From Motacilla alba alba (Eukaryota; Chordata; Aves; Passeriformes; Motacillidae), in contig NC_052018.1 of NCBI RefSeq assembly GCF_015832195.1, positions 52,637,666 through 52,701,665 of the forward strand: a DNA stretch of 64,000 nucleotides, given 5' to 3'. The translations under genes and the position numbers were made by a program. This document shows, in pieces, positions 1-14,080 of the stretch (positions are counted from its first letter, which is position 1; each line of letters opens with the position of its first letter). The notes beneath the pieces were generated by a model. It did not search any database and was not told where the DNA came from. It was given only the letters and a program-made list of their open reading frames with translations.

Positions 1-120
1 CCCTCAGGTTTCCTTCTTAGATGTGGTGCTGTCTCTGTGGAGTGCGAGAAAGAGAATAGGCTGGGGCACTGCCTGTGCTGCTTGTGTAACCATTTCCCTC
101 ATTCCCTGCTCCCTGCCCAG

Positions 121-2632
<2,512 letters not shown>

Positions 2633-3008
2633 AACACTGACTGCCTTAAGGACTGGATCCATTAGGCACTTAAAAGCTATCCAGAAGGTGCAGGCTGCCT
2701 CACAATGTTACACGCTTTTTCCTCAAGTTTCTACCAGAGCATGACTACGCAAAAAATCCAACCGAACAACCCAAGAATAAAAGAATTGGTTTTGAGAGGC
2801 AGTAAGAGACAGAACAGTGAGGGATCACTCTGAAGTTTTTTACTTCCTCTTCAGCACTCTTCCATTGAAGATACAATGCTTATGAAAATGTTCATGATGT
2901 ATAAGTTGAAAACTTCTTATGTAACTGTGAAAAAGATCCTGTGGAAGAACTATAACTGTCTAGTACATTCCATGTGTATTTATGTTCAACATGCAAATGC
3001 TGACCAAA

Positions 3009-3014
3009 AATAAA
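3009..3014 (+). terminator. Poly(A) signal AATAAA, NCOA7 proximal
   Basis: AATAAA about 380 bases after the NCOA7 stop codon, on the coding strand. It is the first canonical signal after the stop and is the likely proximal poly(A) site. Confidence 0.6.
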
Positions 3015-3877
3015 AGGTTACTTTACCAAAATCTACAGCATACTGTTTGCCATGGAAAAGAATCAGAAATAGGTGTACACAGCACTTAAGGGAACATGTT
3101 TTTTAAAATTATTTATTGTTGCTGTATAGTAGATTTTTTTTTGTAAATGTATTAGCTATGAGTTTTTTTGTTTAATGTTTCAAATCTCATTTTGATAATT
3201 ACTGTTGAGGTGGGTTTCTTATGCATTGGCATTTATTCTGAATCAATTTATTTGATTTCTGAAGTTAATTTTTATATTTTTATTTTGTAAATGAGATTAG
3301 GTTTTCATTATACCCTAATTAGAGGGTTTGTTTTCCTGGCAGAAATACTTGAGTGCATAATTCTGTTTCATTTTCTTTTCCTGAAATGAGGGAGAAGGTG
3401 GATAGTGTTTCTTCCTAACTCTGCCGTCACATTCCCGTTAATAGATAACTATTTTGGCAGTGTATGGAGACACTGGGCAACTGCCCCCTGGTGTAGACTT
3501 TATCAGTTCAGTTGCAGTCCACAGAACTGGGATAGCATGCTCTGAGCACCTGCCTCAGCATTATTTGACTGATTATGAAGGAGATTTCTAAGAGAACTGT
3601 TTCTGTATCACGACAAAATGGTTCAAATGAAGTCACCCACTGTGCTTTTATGAACATTTCTCTACAAATTGAAGAATTTGTTAAGGAGAAAATACAATTG
3701 AGATTTAGAGAAGAAAGTTCTTTTCCTAACAGGCCAGGTCACGTTAGTGTAAAACTTGTTTTTCTAATAATTACACATATAATTTCTTTTAAAAGAATAC
3801 TTCAAGCAGCAGTCTGGTTTAGGATTTGACAGTCAACTAAATATTCTTGTTTGTTTTTAATGAAATTATCAGATATT

Positions 3878-3890
3878 CCCCCCCCCCCCC
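3878..3890. repeat. C13 homopolymer
   Basis: An uninterrupted run of 13 cytosines in AT-rich surroundings. Its length is prone to sequencing error and polymorphism. Confidence 0.9.
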
Positions 3891-4792
3891 GCAAAAGCTG
3901 AAATGACTATATATTCCAAAAATTGCAAAATTTATTTTATTAATAAAATATATTACAAAATTATAAAACATTTGGTAAATAGGGAGAGTGTGAGAGAGGA
4001 CTGGCAATCTTCACTGTTTGCTAAGGAATTCTGCATTGCCATTAAGCTGTGGTTTTGTTTACACAATCCAGGCCTAACTAATATTAGGATGCTGTCGGGC
4101 CCTTAGACTTGAATGTTCCATTGTCCTGAGAAAGGCAGGTTTTAGAGACAGTAGTGTGCATTAAAACAGTACAATCTAATCAGTCTAATGTTGGAATATT
4201 ATTAACTCAGTAGTACAACTCAATTTAGTTACTGCTCTTTCCTTTTTGAATAGATTAATAATAAAAAAGCCAATTGCTTTTCCTTCAAAAGCATTTCTAA
4301 ATCTTTATCTTGCACAGAAGTTTCACAGTCTAATAAAACAGTGCTATACACAGTAAGCCTGTAACACGCTGCACATGAGCTTTTCACACTTCCTTTCTTT
4401 GTGGTCTACTACAGCCATATATAAAGTTCTTATTGGTAATGCTTTAGAATATTTTGGAAGTTGTTAACAGCATAATGCTTTGAAGATACCCAGAATATCT
4501 AACACTCTTTGCTCTTTTAAATGGTGGCAGAAGACCACTTAACAGTTTAAAAAAACCCAACCAAACAAACACCAAACAAAAAATCCCCACAACAAACGAA
4601 ATGAAACCAAGTTCAACATTTTGCATACATTTCACTCTTGCTACCTACAACTTACTCCATTATATTATCCTTGTCAAAGTATATCTAAACGCTGTGGTCT
4701 ATATTCAAAACAGTGTTGTTCAATCCAAATTCTGTGACCCTTGAAACTATGAATATTGAATATATGTAATGCAGTGCTATCACAATATTTTC

Positions 4793-4798
4793 AATAAA
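4793..4798 (+). terminator. Candidate distal poly(A) signal for NCOA7
   Basis: AATAAA on + in AT-rich sequence about 2.2 kb after the stop codon. It would give a long 3' UTR form. The hexamer can occur by chance in DNA this AT-rich. Confidence 0.3.
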
Positions 4799-6084
4799 GG
4801 AATTTATGCATTCAGAAACTTGTTACAGATGTTTTCTCTTTTATTCACAAACTTTAGAATATTTTATAGACGAAAGGATGCAGCTTACGTTACAGGTTAT
4901 GCTGACAAATACCTGTGCCACCTCATAAAAAGAGAATTTCTTGGGGTTTGGATTTTTTGTGTGCATAGTATGTTGTGTCCTTAAAGAGAGCTGTGTTTTG
5001 AATTCACTCTGAGACAGACTCTGACAAAGGGCTAAGAAATGCTAGTAAACATTAGCAGTTTACCTGGTAGTTCTTGTTGCTGCTCTCAGCTGCAGTGAAT
5101 GACAAGTATCCCCTTATCTTTTTTGACCAACCTCTTCCCAGAAGTCAAAAGTCCATGTGCATCGTTTTTGTATGCACCCTTCTCACATTTCCAAAGTGTT
5201 CACATATATTATGTCCAGCCAAGCAAAGCAAAGATGTCTTAAAAGTACCTGGTTCTTGGGTTTTATTGGTTTTCATTGTATAGAGCAGTGGCATTAAAAG
5301 AAAACAAACTACAATTACGTGTGAAACTGAACAAGTGTGCTATCCATGAGCCTTGCTCTGAGTGAACAGAGGCAGTAACAACTTTCCTAAAGTAATGGAA
5401 AATTATGGTCACTAGTAATTTTTCTCTCAGAGAGAACAAGATTTTGTTCTTTCAACATGAAATATGTGTTCCTTCAGTGGTACTTGGGTACAGCTTTTTG
5501 ATACAGGACGGTGTTCAAACACAGACTCACAAATCAGGCTTGTCAGTACCCACGTAATTGCAGATGTTTTACCTGGTGCTGATTTAAGTGCAGGTTTTGT
5601 GTTGGATGTTTTGCACAAAGGCTGGCTTTAGAGCAAAGGAGAGTCTAGTTACGTTTAGAACAATCCTCATTTGTAAACTCTAAAGATTTGATTTACCTGT
5701 TTATAACAGAGAAAAGGAGCAGGTGAGGTCACTGCCAAGGGACTGCCTAGCACTCTGCAGGTTGGCACATCTGGCAAGTGAGCTGCTTCAGGTAGAACAG
5801 TCAACCATGTCCTGTTTGTACAGGCACAGCTTGCTTTAAAAAAAAAAAAGGCATTTTTGAAAATCTCAGTCTTAATTTTTCATCTCGTCACCTTTTAAAA
5901 CACTGTTTGTCACCTGTGGGACAAGCACTTTGTGCCTTTTGAGCTGCATGAAGAATACATTTAAGTTGCAGGGTCAGTGATTCTGCAGCTCTAGTCTAAT
6001 GAACAGTGCAAATTATTTAAAATACAAACTATTAAGAAAACATTTTTAGAACTTGAAGGCGAACTACCATTTACCCTTTATTAG

Positions 6085-6305
6085 CTTCAGAAGAGGTTGC
6101 TAGGAGGAGGGTGTTGAGGCACTAGAATGGATTGCCCAGAGAAGTGGATGCCCTATTCCAGGACATGTTCAAGGCCTGGCTGGATGGAACCTTGAGCAAT
6201 CTGGTCTCGTAGAAGGTGTCCCTGCCCATGGCAGTGGGGGGGTTGTTGGAACAAGATGATCTTCAAGCTCCCTTCCAACCCAAACCATTCTGTGATTTTA
6301 TGAAA
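6085..6305 (+). mobile_element. CR1 LINE fragment (3' end)
   Basis: About 220 bp matches the 3' end of avian CR1 in the sense direction: a stretch like GGATTGCCCAGAGAAGTGG, then a region like CCAGGACATGTTCAAGGC, then CTTCCAACCCAAACCATTCTG before the 3' terminus. It is strongly 5'-truncated, as is usual for CR1, and has no coding capacity. It lies between NCOA7 and HINT3. Confidence 0.85.
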
Positions 6306-6435
6306 TATCTTACTTCGGCTGTGAATTAGCATAGCTGTTATGAGGAGGCAACAATTTCAGGGCTGTCAGCTTATGCAGAACTAACATCAGATTTTAGCCC
6401 TCGCTGCTGGGAGTGTAGAAGAAAAAATGTAGACT

Positions 6436-6465
6436 CATTTGGAAAGATCTCATTTGGAAAGATCT
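6436..6465. repeat. Exact 15-bp tandem duplication
   Basis: The unit CATTTGGAAAGATCT occurs twice in a row without mismatch. It is intergenic and of no evident function. Confidence 0.9.
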
Positions 6466-6699
6466 CTGGAATTCTGTCAGTGACCCTGAACAAACTGCAA
6501 CAGTGCTGAAATGGTGTTTCACGCTTATTTGTGCACATATAAATATCCATGTAACTTGAACTATATATAGGGACAAAATGTCTAAATTTTTATTGGTTTG
6601 TATTGACCAATGAATTGCTGGACATCACTTTCTGGTGAAGAACGAGAATGATCCAGCATCATATGCACTTATTATCCTTTTTTTCCGCCCTCTTTACTG

Positions 6700-6868
6700 G
6701 GTGGAGGTTTTTTTGGTTGTGGTTTTTTTTTTTTTTTTTTCCCTGATGCAATTCCACTCTTAAGAGTGCATTCACATGGTTTTATTCCCCTATTTTTTTT
6801 GTTAATTTTTTTTTTGGTCGGTCGGTTGGTTGGCTGGTTGGGTGTTTTGTTTTTGGGTTTTTTTGTGA
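6700..6868 (+). repeat. T/G-rich low-complexity tract upstream of HINT3
   Basis: A strongly strand-asymmetric stretch of T runs with GGT and GTT units, including GGTCGGTCGGTTGGTTGG near 6816-6833. It abuts the HINT3 CpG island. The long frames predicted across it on the minus strand arise from the low complexity and are not genes. Confidence 0.8.
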
Positions 6869-6869
6869 A

Positions 6870-7275
6870 AACTGCCCGGCGAGCAGCAGTTCCGCTCCGC
6901 GTGTGCGCGGCGGGCGGTGCCAGCGGGGGCTCCCGGGGCCGGGCGCTCCTCCTTCGGCGGGCGGGGCGCCGGCAGCGGGAGGCGCCGGCAGCGGGAGCGA
7001 GACCGGGAGCGGCAGCGGGGCCATGGCCGGGCCTGAGGCCGCGGGTGCCGCCGCCGCCGAGGGGAGCGAAGCCGGGAACGGCGGCCGCGATGGCTACGAC
7101 GGGAAGTGCGTGTTCTGCAGGATCGCCCGCCGGGAGGAGCCGGGCACGGCGCTGCTCCCCTGCGAGGTGGGTGAGGCGCCTCCTGCCCGCCCTCCTTCCC
7201 CGCTCCCTCACGGGCCGGCCCTGCGGCCGCGGCTGAGGCGGGCGGGGGCGCGGCGGCGCTGAGGCCCTGCTCTGC
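6870..7275 (+). promoter_or_regulatory. CpG-island promoter of HINT3
   Basis: The sequence switches abruptly from T/G-rich to very GC-rich with dense CpG, and this continues through the first HINT3 exon into intron 1. The coding start at 7023 lies inside it. There is no obvious TATA box, which fits a housekeeping promoter. An exact 16-bp tandem duplication at 6965-6996 lies in the probable 5' UTR. Confidence 0.85.
6965..6996 (+). repeat. 16-bp tandem duplication in the HINT3 5' UTR or promoter
   Basis: GGCGCCGGCAGCGGGA is present twice, head to tail and identical, 27 bp before the HINT3 start codon. Each unit contains GGCGCC. A third, degenerate GC-rich stretch follows. Confidence 0.9.
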
Positions 7276-10200
7276 CTGCATGGGCAGAGCGGGGAAGCAT
7301 GGCTCGCACGGAAAGCACCGTGCCTTCCGTCAGGGCTGGCCCAGCGGCCGGCAGCCTCAGAGCTGGCGCCGAGGAATGCGGACTGCCGAAGGTCAGCAGC
7401 GAGCACGCACCGTGCCTGCAGGCTGCCTCCGAAATGCCCTCAGCTTTTGTTGCCGGTCACGTCAACTATGACATTTGGTATCGCATCCATATGGGGGATA
7501 TGGACATGGTTACCTACTCTGTGCCGGTATCCTCGTCCTAATCCATTTTAAAACGTTTGCATCCTTTTTTAGGATGAAGACCTTGTTTGCTTCAGGGACA
7601 TAAAACCTGGTGCCCCGCACCACTACCTGGTGGTGCCCGTGAAGCACATGGGAAACTGCAAAACACTGAAGACAGAGCACATACCTCTAGGTAAGGCTGC
7701 GAGTGTGTGCTTAACCTCAAGGAAAATCGTTTTGCACAGCCTGAAATAGGGGGTTGTCAGGTAAGTAAACATGGAAATAGCTGATGTGCGTGAGCGTAGA
7801 TAGGGACTTACCCTTTCTGGGAACTTCTGTGTGCTGGTCTAGAATGGCACTTTTTTTTTGTGCAGTTCTGGAAAAACATTGCAGTTTGCATGGAGTATAG
7901 ATGCTTCTGCACTTTGTTGGAAATACAGCTTTATTTTTAAAGCATTTATGTGCTGCTTCATTGCATTTTCTTAGATATGCATATGCAATTCTAAAAGCTT
8001 ACAGAAGAATTTTATAATATGTATACTTTCAGATAAGTGCTGCATTCTTTGTCAGGAAAAAGGGAATGACAGATGAAAAAGGGAAACGATGTTTCAATTA
8101 ACTTTAAAAAAATGTGAAAAAATAAAATTCTGAAATGTTGAAGCCATTATTTATTGTTGCTAGGCTTATTTTGGTTTATTCCCCTTAAAAAGACATTGTC
8201 CTGGAATTTATTTCACAAGATATGGCTAGCTAAGTGTGTTGAGTAACAGAAGAAACTGCAGCCATGAAGAAATTCCACCTTAGGGACGTTTACAGGTGAT
8301 GCAAGAAAAGAGTTATAATTGCATTTTGCACATCTTGCATCGCTGTATTTCTCTTGTAAATATAGGGTGGTTTTCTCCAGAGGAAAAAACTTCTGTATGT
8401 GTTTGGCTTCAAAGCAATTCCTCTAACTTCTGCCTTGAATTTTTAAATTTGGTTTACTACATTGTTCAGTGGTAATGAAACTGTGTGCTAGTAATAAGAA
8501 ATATCGACAATTTTATTTTAATTTAAATTTGTGTACCATCTCTGAAATGTATTCCAGGCTTCACAGGTTCTGGAGATCAAATTTCTGTAGCTGTGCAGAG
8601 ATACAGCTCTGGAATTAGTGTAAAGTCATCATTCTGACCAGTCAGTTCTTGTTGGGTTTTTTAATGAGGATGTGGTGATAGCATGGCTTTGGCCAAAGTT
8701 CTTATAATAATGTCACACTGGAAAGCATTGCAGGTGTGGAAATTGGCATCAGTGGCAGTTTCCAAGTAAATCATTGCACAGCTCTCTTGATTGTCTTTTC
8801 TTTGACTAGGAGTAGTTACAGTGTTTATATTTTGAAAAACTCACGTCTGTGATCTCAGTATAGTTTAGTCTGTTGAAGTTAATATTCTGAAGAATACCTT
8901 TTTAAAATGAAATTTATTTGTGTTTTAATAGTGAGGAGAATGATGGAAGTGGGAAAAGCTGTTCTCCAGAAGAATAATTTTAGTGACTTGAATGATGTAA
9001 GGTATGTAGTAAAAACCTTCCATCTTTCTATTAAGTGTGTTCTTTACTTTTCAGAATGTTACTTTAGAGATGGTGGCAGAACCTGTACTGTGATTTACGG
9101 AAGAAAACAAGTCTACATTTCACTTACTGCATAAAATCTCAATTAAAATCTGCTGGCACTGAATAGAAACTTTTTTTTTATGATAAAGTTGTGGCACAAA
9201 TTGGGTTCCAGGTCTGAGATTCTTTCTTGAACACATCTTGGAGTAGGGAGGGCACTCAAACAACTTACCAAAGAGGCTTCTCTTTCATTATGTGCTGCAA
9301 ATGTGCTCTAAATCCTAGATGCCAGAAGAGAGGTAAACTTTGGCCTATTGAAGCAGGATACCACTCTGTGTCTCAGTCATAACAGAATTCACTGGATTTT
9401 GGTGTTGGATCCTTCAGTTTATTTCAGATAGCTGAAATAAACTGTAACATAATTTGAGCACTGTAGAGAAATAGGGAGCTGTCTCTTCATGATTGAAATT
9501 GATAGTTGGCTTTCCAGCTGAAAACTAGATAGGATACGTTTAAGATACTTTTTCTTGCTTTTAACTCCTTCTTTTAAAAATGTGTCTTAAATACAGAGCT
9601 GTGAAGGAGGAGATGAACGAACTTTTGAAGAGCTTTTTGTGGTATAATGAAAAGGCATCTTTTTGTTCTTGCTTCTACGTACATCATAAATGCGATGAGT
9701 TGTTAGTTCTGTGGATCGTGTTAAATAACCTGCGATGTTCCACTTCTTGCTGAATTAACATCACCACTCTCTTGTACTTCTTTTCCTTTTCTGAAGAATG
9801 GGTTTTCACTGGCCACCATTCTGCTCCATAGCCCACTTGCATCTCCACGTCCTGGCGCCAGCCAGTCAGCTGGGGTTCTTATCCAGGATCTACTACAGAA
9901 TCAACTCCTACTGGTTTATCACGGTAAGTGTAAGGCAGGTGAGCTTTGCTGTAGGTTTTCAGTTGTGAGCTGAAAGTGCCATGTCTTTCTAACCTTTTAA
10001 CTGTGTCCAAAAATTCTCTGACCAATTATTTTTGTGGTTACTTTAATTCTCAGTTATGTATATTTTGCATTAACCGAGAAAAAATGTTTATGCTTATAAA
10101 CCTTTGTTTATAAACATTTGCTTATAAACATTATTAAAGCATATGCTTATAAACATTAAGGAACAGAGTGCTAATAACTAACAGCAAACAATACAGTAGT

Positions 10201-11945
10201 TCTGGATCTCTCCCAAGGCTCAGGCTCTGTGACATGCTTCTGTGGACACTTTGTATATATTTGGGTTTTAATCTAAAGAGATATATTCAAATGTGATGGG
10301 CTGTTTTGCACATAACCTGGTTAATCCTGTATAGCTGAAAACAAATCCACCTAATGACTGCATTTATCACTTCATGTGGTTTTCCTCACCTTGTCATCTT
10401 TAGACTAAACCTAGTGCCTGCTTTACAAAAACATTGTTGGTAATGATTTATGTCAGTAGAGATGAGCAATGAGACTGAACTGACACTGACTAAAGCACTT
10501 AGAAAATCTTTCTCCAGAGACCTAAACCTCACTCTCACTGCTTTGCTGCAGCAAAGCACCTGGCCTTGCAAGGTAGCTGCAGCATCCTGCTATCATTGCA
10601 CGTCCCCAAATCAAAGTTGCTGAAAAAGGTCTGTCTCATCTAAAGAATATAGACAGCTTCCTACTTAAAGAGAAGAAACACAGCTTCTTTACAGTGGGAC
10701 CTTGCTGAAGTTCACTCCTAGCTCAGAAAAAGCAGATGTGTTATTTAGCATCTTAGAAGTATTTGTCCCTCAAATATATGTAGTTGTTTTACTGATTATT
10801 ATCTTGGATTAGTTCAGGCAGATCCCCCCTAAGTCTGGTTATCCAGTAAGGATGTGCTTTGGTATTTTGCCCTGCTGTCAGGTTGGGAAATGTTCTTGGG
10901 TTGGTGGTGGTTCTGGTTTTTTTGGATTTTTTTTAAATTATAGTGTCCTGATTATGGTACTTGTTTAGGAATGCAAAACAGGATTCAGATACTATAATTT
11001 TCAGTTGCTGCATGCTTTATGTAGCTTTATTTGTAAATAAACTGCAGTAATTACTGAACTCCTGTTGAGTTGCTCCTACGTGAAGTATCTGATTGCCTTT
11101 TTACTGTCTGGATTTTAAAAACTTGAGCTTTTCACTTTAATGTAGTTCCTTTGGAGATCTTAATAAAGCCTCAAGCACTAGATCATATTGAAAGATGAAT
11201 TCAGTAGGACTGGCAAAAAAAGCAAAGGCTGGCAGTAAACTGATCTGTTTCTGTTGGTCTCCACGTGCCCAGTCTGGCCTGCTTGTTGGCAGACTTCCTC
11301 CTGCCCTGAGCCTTCCTGAGGGCTCTGTGAGCTGGTGCTGTTACGTGTACAAAGTGCATCTGTCTCAGTTCCACCCATGGTGCATAAATAGGCATGTCAA
11401 TGACAAAAGAATGTGCTGGTGCAGTGATGTGACCAAAGGACGAGGTGGTAGCTCATGACAGGAGCCACACACTTGCACACCCTCTGTCCCTCAGCAGTGT
11501 TTGCGGCTGGTGGTGCAGCTGGGTGGGTGATGAGAGGTCACAACACGCTGTTCTGGAGTGGCTCACAGAGAAGCCCAGGTCTCGCCACTGGGTTGCTTTG
11601 AGCACTGCTGTTTTCTGAGGTCTCTGAAGTGACAGTGCTTTAACAGATCTGCTGTTCATTTGCTCAAACCTCCTCTGGCCTCCATAGGTTATGTTTGCTC
11701 TTCTGATCACCTCATGAGTGTTTGATGGAAACTGTGAGTCTGCTGTTGAAAGGAATTGTTGTATTTGCTTCTTCTGTACACTTAATCTGTAAAAGTGAAA
11801 AGCAAATGCTCTGTTAGTGTCACTGTTTATAAAATTGAATTTTCAGTAAAATGAAGGCCCACAGTGTAGTTAATGTATTGCTTTCTCTCTTTCATAGGCT
11901 GAGCAACTGATTGAGAGACTGCAAACTGAAAATGCTGCCAGCTGA
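7023..11945 (+). CDS. HINT3: HINT3, histidine triad nucleotide-binding protein 3
   Basis: Five coding exons: 7023-7166, 7573-7690, 8932-9001, 9797-9923 and 11898-11945. All are GT-AG with matching phases and give 168 aa (human is 182). The ATG has a strong context (GCCATGG), and no upstream ATG is in frame. The protein has a low-complexity Ala/Gly-rich start, then CVFCRIA (residues 29-35), [12 protein letters not shown] (49-60), [10 protein letters not shown] and the histidine triad H124-L-H126-L-H128-V in exon 4, ending in a short helix. HIT proteins of the HINT branch hydrolyse phosphoramidates such as AMP-lysine and acyl-adenylates (family knowledge). HINT3 differs from HINT1 in its N-terminal extension and its WFIT tail, both seen here. 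The shorter, Gly/Ala-rich N-terminus is the part least like the human protein. It lies on the same strand as NCOA7, about 4.4 kb after the NCOA7 stop. Confidence 0.96.
10083..10160. repeat. Degenerate GCTTATAAACATT repeat in HINT3 intron 4
   Basis: About four imperfect copies of a unit like GCTTATAAACATT occur within about 75 bp. Each holds TTATAAA. It lies deep in intron 4, so the TATA-like strings are probably not promoters. Confidence 0.75.
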
Positions 11946-13594
11946 AAGCTTGTGTTGTCAGCCAGTTTGGTCTTTGAGCTCTGATTTAAGGTTGCACAGT
12001 TTGATGTTGCCAATAATATCCCAGGATATAAAAAAAGCTTTAGTTCCTTATGAGGAAATACACACAGAATTTGTAGCTGCTAACCTAATTCTTCCATTTG
12101 GGTATGTCAGTCTGTATACTTCCCTGGCAATAGCGCAATGTATTTTAGTTAAACTTTTAATTTAAGTTGTGTAGATACATACATAATACACATACATGCA
12201 CATAGGCAGAGAACTCTTCCTATTAAAAGGCAAAGTGTAGCAGCAGCATGTATTGCAACCAAGGCAACGAGTTACAACTAACAGCATATGGATGGTACCA
12301 AAGGGAGTATTTGCTGCAGAATCAAGCTTTCATTTTCAAGATGCATTGCTCTGGGATTGCAGGTAACAGTTCAAACATTTATTCCCACCTGCATTTGTAT
12401 GATATGTTACTTATGCCTATTGATGAGAAGGTACATTGCTGAAAGTACAGTGCTGACTTTCTGGTGCAAAACCACTTCAATGTTACCTGACTTGTTTGCA
12501 TCACAGTGACACATTAAATGTGAATACAATATGTGCCCAAAATGGGATGATGCTCTATAATATAGAATATACTTTATGTGTAAATAGACCTAAAGATTTT
12601 TTTCCCTCTTATGTGCACAATGTTAGAAATTAGTTACTGTATGTTTACAAAGAATGTGAAGAGTTCAAAAGAATGGATTTAATATACTGCTTTTCTGCAT
12701 GGCAGTAGATAGAAAAGTCCAGATTTTCTGGTCTTATTCTCACTGCAAGTCCCTTGCAGATTACTAATGCCTTGGCCAAATTTGGATTCTAAATGAAGTC
12801 ATGAGAGAAGCCGGTCTGAAGTGCAGTGTGTGGCAAACTTACATAAGAGCAATGTGATTTGACTTTGGGATAGCAGGGACTCGGCCCAAAATTGGAACAT
12901 GCCAAGTTGCTTAAGGAACCTGCTGAACATTTGCCTTTGCTGCATGACTCTAATCAGGAATGCTAGCACTTGTTTTTCAGTACCATAATAAGGCAGACTG
13001 TTTGGCAAGTTAAAACTCCAGAACACAGGGAGTGGATTTTCTCTGTTCACAGAGCTTGTCTTGGTGCCGAACTAACCAAGTGCCCTTGCCTGATGCATTC
13101 AGATGCAGCTGAGGTGAGAACATCTGTTGCACCTGCAAGCTTCCCTGAACATATAGTCTGGGTTTTCCATGGATCCAGCACCTGTTGCCTTAGTGATACA
13201 ATGTGTTGTAATATTCTTACAGTACTTCAGAGAGTCTGCACCCTTCTGAGGAACTGCATTTTCTACCTGCCAGAGTTTACACCTCTCTGTCTGTAAGATC
13301 TTCTTCCTAATGTCTTGTTATATGTATTAGTGGGCACTTGCATGTTATTTGCAGCCCTTTAGGGTTTTAATTTGTCACATTTGGTAGGGAAAGTGTGACT
13401 TAAAGCCACCAGACTTTGTGCAATAGATGAAGAGGTTTGAGCTGGCTCCTAACTTAGTGAAATAGCTGTACATTAAGGACTTTCAAGAGTTAATACTGTG
13501 TATGTGTTCTGATTGGTAATTAATTTATGTAACTGTACTGAACTGTGACATGTTATATTTAAAATATCAACATGAACTGTTGTCAAAAATAATT

Positions 13595-13600
13595 AATAAA
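13595..13600 (+). terminator. Candidate poly(A) signal for HINT3
   Basis: AATAAA on + about 1.65 kb after the HINT3 stop. Few canonical signals lie between, so a long 3' UTR is plausible. It sits just before the LTR at 13.65 kb. Confidence 0.45.
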
Positions 13601-13644
13601 TGCTAATCTTGGGATGATTTTCCAGTGCAATGGAATAGTTGACT

Positions 13645-14080
13645 GTGAGGGTTGACCCTAGATAGCCCTTTGCTCACTCTTCATCCCTTAATCCAGTGGG
13701 GTGGGAGAACAGAAAGAACAAAATGAAAAAACTCATGGGTTGAGATAAAGATAGTTTAATATGTGAAGGAAAGAGGAAGAAAAAGCAAAGGTAATCACTT
13801 CTGACCTCCCACAGGCCAGCCAGTAGCAATGGCCCCCACACCCCTAAAATAAAAGCCCTCTTTTCAGCTATTATTCCAGACATTTTATGTCTTGGAATAT
13901 CCATGGTGGCCAGTCTGTGTCAGGTGTGCAGGTTGTGCTCTCTCCAAGCTTTCTGCCCACTGACAGGGGGGCAGAGCAGGAGAAGGAAGGCCCTGACATT
14001 GTCCATGCACTGCTCAGCAATCAACAGAACTGCTGTGTTGCCAACACCTCCAGTCACACCCAAAACCTGGGATGCTCTGA
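13645..14080 (-). mobile_element. Solo LTR of an avian endogenous retrovirus (ERVL-like), degraded
   Basis: On the plus strand it contains strings typical of the reverse complement of a very common avian LTR: GGGTTGAGATAAAGATAGTT, then GGAATATCCATGGTGGCCAG and GTCTGTGTCAGGTGTGCAG, then a stretch like CAGCAATCAACAGAACTG. The far end, TGAGGGTTGACCCTAGATAG, matches the LTR 3' terminus in reverse. There is no internal gag, pol or env sequence. It is diverged, and no target-site duplication is evident. The family assignment is from memory of avian repeats. Confidence 0.65.

Larger units (their letters stand above)
2633..6860 (+). other. NCOA7 3' UTR and intergenic DNA up to HINT3
   Basis: No open frame here resembles a protein. 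The first few hundred bases after the NCOA7 stop are AT-rich and carry a poly(A) signal at 3009-3014, then further AT-rich sequence with AU-rich-element-like TATTTAT motifs near 3110. A second AATAAA lies at 4793-4798, so the NCOA7 3' UTR may extend to about 4.8 kb. A C13 run lies at 3878-3890, a CR1 tail at about 6085-6300, a 15-bp tandem duplication at 6436-6465, and a T/G-rich tract just before the HINT3 CpG island. Confidence 0.6.

Noticed and set aside
6903..7022. N-terminal extension of HINT3 upstream of the 7023 ATG
   Set aside because: The frame is open but begins at GTG and holds no ATG. The sequence is Gly/Ala/Ser low complexity from the GC-rich 5' UTR.
6672..7406. A 244-codon minus-strand frame over the HINT3 promoter
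   Set aside because: It is Arg/Pro/Ala-rich because it reads the complement of a CpG island, and its other end is Lys/Pro low complexity from the T/G-rich tract. No domain is present and the HINT3 first exon explains the region.
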